Below, in pieces: positions 1 to 5,300 of a stretch of DNA of 6,068 bases. The notes beneath the pieces were generated by a model. It was not told the origin of the DNA. It did no database searches and saw only the letters and a list, made by a program, of their open reading frames with translations. Positions within the stretch are counted from its first letter, which is position 1; each line of letters begins with the position of its first letter. The position numbers and the translations under genes are program-made. The stretch is from Bacteroidota bacterium. GTDB lineage: Bacteria; Bacteroidota; Ignavibacteria; UBA10030. The DNA lies in NCBI GenBank assembly GCA_025455125.1, contig JALONE010000077.1, forward strand, positions 1 through 6,068, read 5' to 3'.

Positions 1-40
1 GGCGTCGGCAGTTCGATCGATCGGATACCGTTTTTGCCGG

Positions 41-694
41 CTATGATTCGCTGAGTCCGACCGTTGGGATCATGAGGCTTGCGTTGGTGCGCGCTCCAAA
101 GAACGCCGTCCGCAGAACACGATAGAGCAGCAACGCAGAAACGTTTTTCGGATGATCATTCAACGCACCGATCGTGATGACATCCCAGAGGTAGCGCCGC
201 GCTTCCGGTCCCTGTCCGAGCGACGTGAGCCATTCGTCGGCGGTCATGGTGTCGAGTTCTTGCTCCTTCCATTTGCTCGATGCAAGGAGCGACCCCGCAA
301 GCATGCGCAGCTGCCAGCGTTCGGACGAGGATAACGGAGTGAAGCGGAGCAAACCGCCAAGAACATGGAACGGTGCCGGCAGACGGACCGCGGAAAACTC
401 CGCCGTTGCGAATACGGCACGCAGATACGGAATGCGCAAGGAGGGTTGAAGCTGGGTGAGATGCTCGGTTCCGATGCGTCGGAGGAACCGGCGCGTTGCG
501 GCGTAGCATCCCATCAACAGATGCTGGCCGTTGTCAACGATGTCGCCGGTCGTGTCGTCGCGGAATGAACGCGCCCGTCCTCCGGCATATTGATTCCGCT
601 CGAAGACAAGCACGCGCCTTCCGGCCGCCGCGCACTCAACTGCCGCCGCAAGTCCGGCAACACCTGCACCGATGATGACAACGGTATCTTGCAT
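41..694 (-). CDS. hpnE: Hydroxysqualene dehydroxylase HpnE, N-terminal half only (stop at codon 218)
   Basis: HpnE is an FAD-dependent amine-oxidase-fold enzyme that reduces hydroxysqualene to squalene, the last of the HpnCDE steps. Seen here: a Rossmann dinucleotide motif GAGVAG at residues 9-14 after a hydrophobic strand (VVII), an acidic ribose-binding residue E32 at the end of the second strand, the GGRARS motif at 39-43 region, the DNGQHLLMG motif at 54-62 typical of HpnE, an ALNDHP segment at 177-182 and a conserved SLMIPTVGLSE segment at 206-216. The frame then ends at a TAG at 41-43. Family members are usually about 420-450 residues, so roughly half is missing, including the C-terminal FAD-contacting part. 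Only 40 bases lie beyond the stop, and none of the three frames there gives a clear continuation. A frameshift, a nonsense mutation, a sequencing error or a real truncation all remain possible. The ATG at 692-694 is the natural start, just before the Rossmann strand. It follows hpnD on the same strand after 249 bases, which supports the family call. Family call firm; functional state unknown. Confidence 0.88.
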   Translation of the reverse strand: MQDTVVIIGAGVAGLAAAVECAAAGRRVLVFERNQYAGGRARSFRDDTTGDIVDNGQHLLMGCYAATRRFLRRIGTEHLTQLQPSLRIPYLRAVFATAEFSAVRLPAPFHVLGGLLRFTPLSSSERWQLRMLAGSLLASSKWKEQELDTMTADEWLTSLGQGPEARRYLWDVITIGALNDHPKNVSALLLYRVLRTAFFGARTNASLMIPTVGLSES

Positions 695-698
695 GGGA

Positions 699-729
699 AA
701 AAGATAGCGAAGTTAGCAACATGACGCAA
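699..729 (-). promoter_or_regulatory. Possible Bacteroidota-type promoter in front of hpnE
   Basis: On the minus strand a TTG (plus 727-729) is followed after exactly 20 bases by TATCTTTT (plus 699-706). The Bacteroidota sigma factor consensus is TTG, 19-21 bases, then TAnnTTTG, so only the last G differs. The -7 box lies only four bases from the ATG, so a transcript would be leaderless or nearly so. Such a short AT-rich match can arise by chance and the phylum is itself inferred, so this is a weak call. It would fit hpnE being separated from hpnD by a long gap. Confidence 0.25.
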
Positions 730-793
730 AGCCGCAAAGAGCGCCACGATCTCAGCAAAGCATGATTGATGGTTACCGAAGATCGGCGCAAAG
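725..793. repeat. Reiterated CGCAAAG motif in the hpnD-hpnE gap
   Basis: The plus strand carries CGCAAAG at 725-731, 733-739 and 787-793, and a variant AGCAAAG at 754-760 (CTTTGCG read on the minus strand). The whole gap from 695 to 943 has no convincing gene: the only frames crossing it are short and lack any recognisable protein feature. It also holds three CGATCG sites (800, 849, 870) and a short direct repeat TAGCGCC around 885-899. I read it as a decayed intergenic repeat. From general familiarity, CTTTGCG-rich spacers occur in Bacteroidota/Chlorobi-type genomes; I cannot check this here. Confidence 0.5.
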
Positions 794-943
794 GGACGAC
801 GATCGCAGTGCTCGCAGTCGTTGCCTCTTGGCGTCGGTTATGGTTACACGATCGTTCACTCTTTCGTTGCGATCGCCGCGGTCGTAGCGCCTTAGCGCCA
901 TTCTTTGAACGGAGGTGATTTGAATCTTTGGTTTTGCGTGTCG

Positions 944-1828
944 TTACGCCGGGAGTTCGGTACGGACGTAGCGGTGGAAGTTCTTCGGGAACTTGTTGCG
1001 GACGCGGAGGGCAATGGCGACTAGCAATTTCAGGGGCGACGAAAGACGGATGCGCTTTGAAAAGACATCATACCGCGCGCGTTCGATCCGGCGGAGGAGC
1101 AAATAGTAGATGTTTCCCATTGTGCGGGCGGCTGTGAACAGGATCTTGTCTTCCTCGGCGAGCGAGCGCTTTGCGCGTCGATAATATTCATGCGCCCGCT
1201 GACATTCGAACTTCATCAGTTCGATGAAGCGCTCGTTGTACACACCCGCGAACAACTCTTCCTCCGTGTACCCGAACCGACGCAGGTCCTCCAGCGGCAA
1301 GTAGATGCGCCCGCGCTTTGCGTCAGGCTTGATGTCCCGCAAAATGTTCGTCAACTGGAGCGCGATGCCGAGGTTCACCGCATAGTCACGTGTCTTCTCG
1401 TTCGTGTAACCGAACACCTCGGCGGAGATCAATCCCACCGTCGAAGCGACGCGATAGCAATAGCGCTCAAGCTCCGCAAACGTCCCGTAACGCGTCTGGG
1501 AAAGATCCATCTCCATTCCCTTAATGAGCTCGTAGAAGTGATCGACCGGAATGCGGAACCGGTGTATGATCGACGCGAGCCGGTTGAGCAGGGAATACGA
1601 CGAGACGCCGTAGAGTGAGCGCTTGAGTTCGTCCGTCCAGTGCAACAGGCGCGCATGCTTCTGTCCGTCATCCGTCCCCTCGTCAACGATGTCGTCGGTC
1701 ACGCGGCAGAACGTATAGATCGTCTCGATCGCCTCGCGCTTCGGCTTCGGAAGGATGAGGAAGGAGTAGTAGAAATTACTCCGACGATTCTCCGTCAGGT
1801 TCGGTATGAGATGTTCAACGGTGGACAT
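944..1828 (-). CDS. hpnD: Presqualene diphosphate synthase HpnD
   Basis: This 294-residue protein belongs to the trans-isoprenyl diphosphate synthase, head-to-head type (squalene/phytoene synthase) family, and condenses two farnesyl diphosphates to presqualene diphosphate. Both Mg-diphosphate-binding aspartate motifs are visible: DDIVD at 45-49 and DIKPD at 165-169. The second sits in the stretch QLTNILRDIKPDAKRGRIYL, whose ILRD...RRGRIYLP-like form is typical of HpnD rather than HpnC. Also present are the RYGTFAEL segment near 113-120 and YCYRVASTVG at 123-132, the second-substrate region of this fold. Length matches the usual 280-290 residues. No signal peptide or membrane segment is seen, so it should be cytosolic, working at the membrane face. 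The ATG at 1826-1828 lies three bases after the hpnC stop, which fits translational coupling; there is no clear Shine-Dalgarno motif. Downstream is a 249-base gap, then hpnE. No key residue is missing. The paralogous phytoene synthase (CrtB) is the main alternative, but the adjacent hpnC and hpnE argue for HpnD. Confidence 0.93.
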   Translation of the reverse strand: MSTVEHLIPNLTENRRSNFYYSFLILPKPKREAIETIYTFCRVTDDIVDEGTDDGQKHARLLHWTDELKRSLYGVSSYSLLNRLASIIHRFRIPVDHFYELIKGMEMDLSQTRYGTFAELERYCYRVASTVGLISAEVFGYTNEKTRDYAVNLGIALQLTNILRDIKPDAKRGRIYLPLEDLRRFGYTEEELFAGVYNERFIELMKFECQRAHEYYRRAKRSLAEEDKILFTAARTMGNIYYLLLRRIERARYDVFSKRIRLSSPLKLLVAIALRVRNKFPKNFHRYVRTELPA

Positions 1829-1831
1829 GGA

Positions 1832-2734
1832 TCAACGATGAAGCGATCGGAGCACGATAAACGCCTTATCGATCAGCGAAAGCGTCGGACGATGTTCAAA
1901 GACATCGAAATTACTGCGGCGGATCTTCTGTAAGATGCGCATTCCGCCGTTCCAGGTCAAGGTGAGTTCGAACCGAAGGTCCGAGCCAACAGCGTGCAGC
2001 AACGCCCGCCCCTCGGCGAACAACAACTCCGTCCTTGTGACCTCGGACGCGAGCAGATCCTGGAATGCTCTGGTGCACCGGCGCTCGCGGATGTCCGTTT
2101 CCGTGTATCCAAAGCGGCCGAGATCCTCTTGCGGAATGTAGATGCGTCCCTTCTGAAGATCAACACCGATATCCTGCCAGAAGTTCGTGAGCTGGAGGGC
2201 TGTGCAGATGGCGTCGGATTGCATCAGCAGGGAGTCGCTGCGATAGTTGAAGAGGAGGAGCACCAGCCGGCCGATGGGGTTCGCCGAATTCTCACAATAC
2301 GCGAGAAGGTCCTCGAATGTCTCATATCGATTGACCGTCACATCGGCGCGAAAAGCGGTGAGCAAGCGCAGGAATAATTCAGCGGGGATCTGGAACCGAT
2401 CCGCCGTTTCCGCAAGCGCGATGAAGACGGGATGGTGCGCGCGGCCTTCATAGCAATCGGTGAGTTGCTGCTGCCAGTTCATCAGGTTGTCAATGCGCTC
2501 GGCCGGAGTGAAGCCCGGTTCGTCTGCGAAATCGTCTGCGGTTCGTGCGAACGCATAAATGGCCGCCACATGCTTCCGCCGGTCCTTCGGGATGAATCGT
2601 GATGCGACGGGGAAGTTCTCGTAATGCGCCGCAGCGAGACGGTGGCAGAAGTCATAGCTCTCCGCAAGCGTCCAACTGCGACTGGCGATATGAAGGGCTG
2701 GGGAGGACAAGAGAAACTGTAAGTTAGAAGTCAA
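1832..2734 (-). CDS. hpnC: Hydroxysqualene synthase HpnC
   Basis: HpnC converts presqualene diphosphate to hydroxysqualene. It is a paralogue of HpnD in the squalene/phytoene synthase family. Seen here: CHRLAAAHYENFPVAS at 30-45, a hallmark of HpnC; the first aspartate motif DDFAD at 67-71 within IYAFARTADDFADE; YCENSANPIGRLVLLLF at 146-162, with the NPIGR element typical of HpnC; and the second aspartate motif DIGVD at 188-192 within QLTNFWQDIGVDLQKGRIYI. Both metal sites are intact and the 300-residue length is normal. The start is uncertain. A TAA lies in frame two codons upstream (plus 2738-2740), no ATG or GTG is available before the conserved region, and the only candidates are TTG at 2732-2734, inside a heptamer repeat, or TTG at 2708-2710, which gives a protein eight residues shorter. 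Family members usually begin shortly before the W-T-L segment (W21 here), so the shorter form is at least as likely. It sits 32 bases after the propeller gene and three bases before hpnD. Confidence 0.92.
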   Translation of the reverse strand: MTSNLQFLLSSPALHIASRSWTLAESYDFCHRLAAAHYENFPVASRFIPKDRRKHVAAIYAFARTADDFADEPGFTPAERIDNLMNWQQQLTDCYEGRAHHPVFIALAETADRFQIPAELFLRLLTAFRADVTVNRYETFEDLLAYCENSANPIGRLVLLLFNYRSDSLLMQSDAICTALQLTNFWQDIGVDLQKGRIYIPQEDLGRFGYTETDIRERRCTRAFQDLLASEVTRTELLFAEGRALLHAVGSDLRFELTLTWNGGMRILQKIRRSNFDVFEHRPTLSLIDKAFIVLRSLHR

Positions 2735-2753
2735 AAGTTAAAAGTCAAAAGGG
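2721..2753. repeat. Heptamer tandem repeat (AAGTYAR, four copies plus a remnant)
   Basis: The plus strand reads as four consecutive 7-base units: AAGTTAG (2721-2727), AAGTCAA (2728-2734), AAGTTAA (2735-2741) and AAGTCAA (2742-2748), followed by AAGGG. Alternate units differ at the fifth base, giving a 14-base super-period. The block fills most of the 32-base gap between the propeller gene and hpnC and runs into the annotated 5' end of hpnC, where it encodes the first residues. It is AT-rich in a mid-50s percent GC window. Heptanucleotide tandem repeats of this AAGTTAA/AAGTCAA type are known between genes in filamentous cyanobacteria and are seen in other phyla; that link is by resemblance only. 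On the minus strand each AAGTCAA unit gives TTGACTT, which resembles a -35 box. Confidence 0.85.
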
Positions 2754-2766
2754 AAACAGCTAACGG

Positions 2767-3774
2767 CTATTTCCACCTCACCGTGGGTGTGGATGTGCGA
2801 TACAGTCGTCCGGTGACTGTGAGGATGTAGGCGTAATTCTGGTCGTCCACAGCAAGAGCGGTGATCGATTCCGCCGCAAGAGCGTTCGGTGCCGGATCCC
2901 AGGTGGCTCCCTCGTTCAACGAACGAACGAGAGAGCCATGAGCATCCCCCGCGAGAAGATGTCCTTGTGAGTTGTATGCGATGGCTTTCAATGACGCCGC
3001 GCCTGAGTGTCGCGTACGGTGCCAGCTGGTTCCACCGTCGGTCGATCGGTCGATCGTCCCGGAATCACCAACCGCACATAGAACGTCGGCGCGGAGGAAC
3101 AACAGTCCGAAGTACTGACGAGCCGGTGCAGGCGTTGCGAGTTGTGTCCATGATGCGCCATCAGTGGTCGAGCGAATCACTCCGCCTGAAACGGGGAGAC
3201 CGTACACATCGGCATACGAATTGACGAGCAGCGCATTCAACTGGGTCGGGATCGAGCTCCAGGTCCGAACGAGGGTCCAGCTTGCGCCGCCGTTCATCGT
3301 CCGTCGAATGCCGGATGAATCATCATGCACGAACATCCATCCGTTTGGTGCCGTTGCGAATGCATCGATCGAAACGGCCGGGGTTCCACCATACGTCCAC
3401 TGTGTGCTCAAGCGTCCCATCCGATACACATCGATCATCGACGCGATGAACACATTTCCGGCACTGCACAGATCGATGAAGCGGATGTCCAGCGATCGCA
3501 ATCCTGTGCGAACGGGGGTCCATGTTGCGCCATGATCGAACGAGCGCAGAACACCGCCGCCACGGGTCGTTACGGAAACGACCCCGTAGGAATCGACGGC
3601 AAGATCCGTGCATTCCAGAACGCCGTTGCTGTCGGATGGCGTGATCGCCTGCCACTCAAGCAACGGCGGCGAATCCGGTACCGGCGTGCCAGCCGATGCG
3701 GGATCGTTTGTGCGGTGACAGGATAGAGGAGCTGACGCGACGACAAGGAGAACAAGGATGCGCGAACGCCACAT
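2767..3774 (-). CDS. Secreted or lipid-anchored seven-bladed Asp-box beta-propeller protein
   Basis: Function unknown; probably an extracytoplasmic structural or binding protein. With the start at ATG 3772-3774 it has 335 residues. Residues 1-18 form a signal peptide (WRSR, then the hydrophobic ILVLLVVASAPL) ending at SC, with C19 a candidate lipidated cysteine. The lipobox APLSC is imperfect (Pro at -3), so a lipoprotein is likely but not certain. A Pro/Ser-rich linker (25-40) follows. Five Asp-boxes (S/T-x-D/N-x-G-x-x-W) occur: SFDHGATW 78-85, TMNGGASW 159-166, STTDGASW 202-209, STDGGTSW 244-251 and SLNEGATW 285-292. Tryptophans at 85, 126, 166, 209, 251, 292 and 334 are spaced 40-43 residues, so blades 2 and 7 have lost the box but kept the tryptophan, giving seven blades. 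The protein ends straight after the last blade; no C-terminal sorting domain is seen. The frame is open further upstream to 3954, but that overlaps the upstream gene and lacks signal features. The stop of the upstream gene and this ATG are separated by one base (TGAAATG), suggesting coupled translation. Sialidase catalysis is not supported: Asp-boxes are structural. Confidence 0.8.
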   Translation of the reverse strand: MWRSRILVLLVVASAPLSCHRTNDPASAGTPVPDSPPLLEWQAITPSDSNGVLECTDLAVDSYGVVSVTTRGGGVLRSFDHGATWTPVRTGLRSLDIRFIDLCSAGNVFIASMIDVYRMGRLSTQWTYGGTPAVSIDAFATAPNGWMFVHDDSSGIRRTMNGGASWTLVRTWSSIPTQLNALLVNSYADVYGLPVSGGVIRSTTDGASWTQLATPAPARQYFGLLFLRADVLCAVGDSGTIDRSTDGGTSWHRTRHSGAASLKAIAYNSQGHLLAGDAHGSLVRSLNEGATWDPAPNALAAESITALAVDDQNYAYILTVTGRLYRTSTPTVRWK

Positions 3775-3775
3775 T

Positions 3776-4063
3776 TCAGGAGTTCCTTCGCTGTCCGGAC
3801 CGGACGGGGGGAAAGCGTCCCGCGGCGCAATCCTCGAGGAATGCAACGATCCGTTGGCGCTGCCCGGGATCGGACATCGTGACATCGGGGTGCGCTTCGA
3901 GACCGGCCGCGAGATCGTGAACCCAGGCACCGGCGGCATTTGGAAACGTGTCACGCGCTCGATTCAGGAAAACAAGGATGTTGTCCGCGGTGTCCGCGGA
4001 ATTTCCTTTCCGGACAAGTTCCAGCAATCGACGCGCATCTGCGCGGAGTTCGTTGAGGGTCAT
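3776..4063 (-). CDS. Small hypothetical protein (95 residues), coupled to the propeller gene
   Basis: I do not recognise this protein. It begins at an ATG at 4061-4063 and ends one base before the start of the propeller gene, the arrangement expected for coupled translation. It has no signal peptide, membrane segment, Cys pair or known catalytic motif. The sequence looks largely alpha-helical: an amphipathic N-terminal stretch (LNELRADARRLLELVRKG, 3-20), a second helix around 25-40 (ADNILVFLNRARDTF), a third around 44-56 (AGAWVHDLAAGLEAH), and QRQRIVAFLEDCAAG near 68-82, then a basic tail ending RSGQRRNS. Charged residues are balanced, consistent with a small soluble cytosolic protein. No Shine-Dalgarno motif precedes the ATG. 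The competing frame over the same bases is the N-terminal extension of the propeller frame, which looks non-protein-like (many Pro, Ser, Arg). A real gene is likely but not proven. Confidence 0.6.
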   Translation of the reverse strand: MTLNELRADARRLLELVRKGNSADTADNILVFLNRARDTFPNAAGAWVHDLAAGLEAHPDVTMSDPGQRQRIVAFLEDCAAGRFPPVRSGQRRNS

Positions 4064-4101
4064 GAAAGAAGTTCAGTCTAAGGAACTGGTAGATTGTTGG
4101 T

Positions 4102-4173
4102 CACTCTGAGCTTGTCGAAGAGTGGCCAGTCGATGAGTCATCCTTCGACAAGCTCAGGATGTCATCCTTCGAC
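4102..4173. repeat. Inverted-repeat element (GAGCTTGTCGAAG family) in the spacer
   Basis: A 15-base segment at 4106-4120 (CTGAGCTTGTCGAAG) is repeated as its perfect reverse complement at 4143-4157, giving a possible 15-bp stem around a 22-base loop. Each arm also has its own 6-bp flanking palindrome with an 11-base loop: CACTCT/AGAGTG at 4102-4107/4119-4124 and CATCCT/AGGATG at 4139-4144/4156-4161. A third partial copy starts at 4161: GTCATCCTTCGAC at 4137-4149 recurs at 4161-4173. The two copies differ in flank but the differences are compensated on the other side, as expected for a selected stem. This short repeat is familiar from intergenic regions of many bacteria and resembles REP-type elements. 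It lies after the isoaspartyl peptidase stop and before the 95-residue gene, so it might act as a hairpin terminator or mRNA-stabilising element; no T-run follows it. Confidence 0.85.
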
Positions 4174-4230
4174 CCCGCCTGCCACAGAGAGCTTCAATCG
4201 CGGGGCATGTCCCAAAGTGACGGCCCCGCC

Positions 4231-4246
4231 GCAAGCTCAAGATGAC
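4231..4246. repeat. Degenerate copy of the spacer repeat next to the peptidase stop
   Basis: CAAGCTCAAGATG at 4232-4244 matches CAAGCTCAGGATG at 4149-4161 in 12 of 13 bases, so the element extends almost to the stop codon of the peptidase gene at 4253-4255. Between it and the main element (4174-4230) I see only GC-rich sequence, with a near repeat of GGCGGGG on the minus strand, and no gene. Confidence 0.5.
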
Positions 4247-4252
4247 CGTCGA

Positions 4253-5233
4253 CTATTTCCAGATTGTCACCTCGAACACGCCGTCGGATGTCGCGACGCC
4301 GCGAAACATTCCGTGTGCATTGAAAGGCGTTGCATAGTTGCCTTTTGCATCCACAGCGATGAAGCCGCCGTCGTTGGATTCGAGCCGCTTGGAGATGATC
4401 TCCTCAGCCGCCTCCGCGAGGGTCATCCCTTTGAATTCCATCAGAGCGGACATCGTGAAGGCCACCCCTTGCTTGATGAACTTCTCTCCCCATCCCGTTC
4501 CTGAAACCGCACATGTTTTATTGTTCGCGTACGTTCCCGCACCGATGATGGGAGAATCGCCCACGCGTCCCGGCATCTTCCCCGGCATGCCGCCGGTCGA
4601 TGTCCCCGCCGCGAGATTACCATGCCTGTCGAGGGCCACACAACCGACGGTTCCATTCTTTTCCTTTTCGAGGCGCTGCTTGTATTCCTCTATCTCCTTT
4701 GCGCGTTTCTGTGTATTAAAGATCGTGTTGGGGACGAGGGGAACTCCCATCCGTTGTGCGAAGCGCTCGGCTCCCTCGCCGGTTAACAGGACGTGTTTCG
4801 TTCGTTCCATGACCATGCGGGACAGAGAGATCGGGTGAGCGATCTGCCTCACGCCGGCCACTGCACCGCAGGAGAGATCACGGCCGTCCATGATCGATGC
4901 GTCAAGTTCGTGTGTTCCATCTGCCGTGTAGACCGCTCCGATGCCTGCGTTGAATTGCGGGTCGGTCTCGAAGTACCGGATGACCTGTTCAACGGCATCG
5001 AGCGCCGTTCCGCTGGTATCGAGGATCGACTGCCCGATCTTGAGTGCGTGCGCGAGCGCATCCGTGTAGGACCGTCTTGTGGAATCCGGCATCGCGGTGC
5101 TGATGTTTCCCGCGCCTCCATGGAGGACGATGGTGTAGCGGCCGGTGTTGGAGGTGACTGGGTGCTGAGCGATCGCAAGGAAGACGACGCTGAGCAACAT
5201 CACGATGATGAGAATCGAACGGAAAGGATTCAT
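4253..5233 (-). CDS. iaaA: Exported isoaspartyl peptidase / L-asparaginase (plant-type, Ntn-hydrolase)
   Basis: It hydrolyses isoaspartyl dipeptides and L-asparagine after self-cleavage into alpha and beta chains. The 326-residue precursor has a signal peptide at 1-22 (FRSILIIVMLLSVVFLAIA, probable cleavage after AIA), so it should act in the periplasm. The mature alpha part has HGGAG at 38-42 and NAGIGAVYTADGTHELDASI at 95-114. A charged linker (175-193) precedes the autocleavage site G194-T195. T195 is the nucleophile and new beta-chain N-terminus. Residues T213, R223, D226, T246 and G247 match Thr197, Arg207, Asp210, Thr230 and Gly231 of E. coli IaaA at a constant offset of 16, as recalled, so the active site looks complete. 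The beta chain would be 132 residues. Substrate preference (isoaspartyl peptide, asparagine or glycosylasparagine) cannot be read from this; the symbol is by analogy with E. coli. The ATG 5231-5233 is preceded by a purine-rich AAGAAGAG, a weak ribosome site. A 67-base gap separates it from the upstream gene, in which I see no promoter. Confidence 0.93.
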   Translation of the reverse strand: MNPFRSILIIVMLLSVVFLAIAQHPVTSNTGRYTIVLHGGAGNISTAMPDSTRRSYTDALAHALKIGQSILDTSGTALDAVEQVIRYFETDPQFNAGIGAVYTADGTHELDASIMDGRDLSCGAVAGVRQIAHPISLSRMVMERTKHVLLTGEGAERFAQRMGVPLVPNTIFNTQKRAKEIEEYKQRLEKEKNGTVGCVALDRHGNLAAGTSTGGMPGKMPGRVGDSPIIGAGTYANNKTCAVSGTGWGEKFIKQGVAFTMSALMEFKGMTLAEAAEEIISKRLESNDGGFIAVDAKGNYATPFNAHGMFRGVATSDGVFEVTIWK

Positions 5234-5300
5234 CGCATCTCTTCTTGTGGTGAATGAAATCTCTTCATGGGGGAGACCAATTCGCAGGGCGGGATCCGCC

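Noticed and set aside
514..747. 77-codon minus-strand frame over the hpnE start and gap
   Set aside because: It overlaps the conserved FAD-binding start of hpnE in a different frame and shows no domain of its own.
1190..1618. 142-codon open frame on the plus strand opposite hpnD
   Set aside because: It lies wholly antisense to a well-supported gene with intact motifs, has no recognisable protein feature, and long antisense frames are common in GC-rich genes.
944..2734. Treating hpnC and hpnD as phytoene synthase (crtB) and hpnE as a carotenoid desaturase
   Set aside because: Two adjacent paralogues with HpnC- and HpnD-specific segments, followed by the DNGQHLLMG motif of HpnE, fit the squalene route better than a carotenoid cluster.
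2767..3774. Reading the Asp-box protein as a sialidase
   Set aside because: Asp-boxes are structural turns found in many propellers; the catalytic Arg triad, Tyr and Glu arrangement of sialidases is not recognisable.
3775..3954. 60-residue N-terminal extension of the propeller frame
   Set aside because: It overlaps the 95-residue gene in another frame and lacks a signal sequence, whereas the Met at 3774 is directly followed by a good signal peptide.
4094..4504. 136-codon plus-strand frame starting in the spacer repeat
   Set aside because: Its first part is a translation of the intergenic repeat (LSLSK and HPSTSSG strings) and the rest is antisense to the peptidase gene.
4338..4838. 166-codon plus-strand frame opposite the isoaspartyl peptidase
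   Set aside because: Fully antisense to a gene with all catalytic residues conserved; composition is that of a shadow frame.
5288..5300. GGCGG/CCGCC hairpin just after the SDR-type gene as a terminator
   Set aside because: The stem is only 5 bp with a 3-base loop and no T-run follows, so an intrinsic terminator is not supported.
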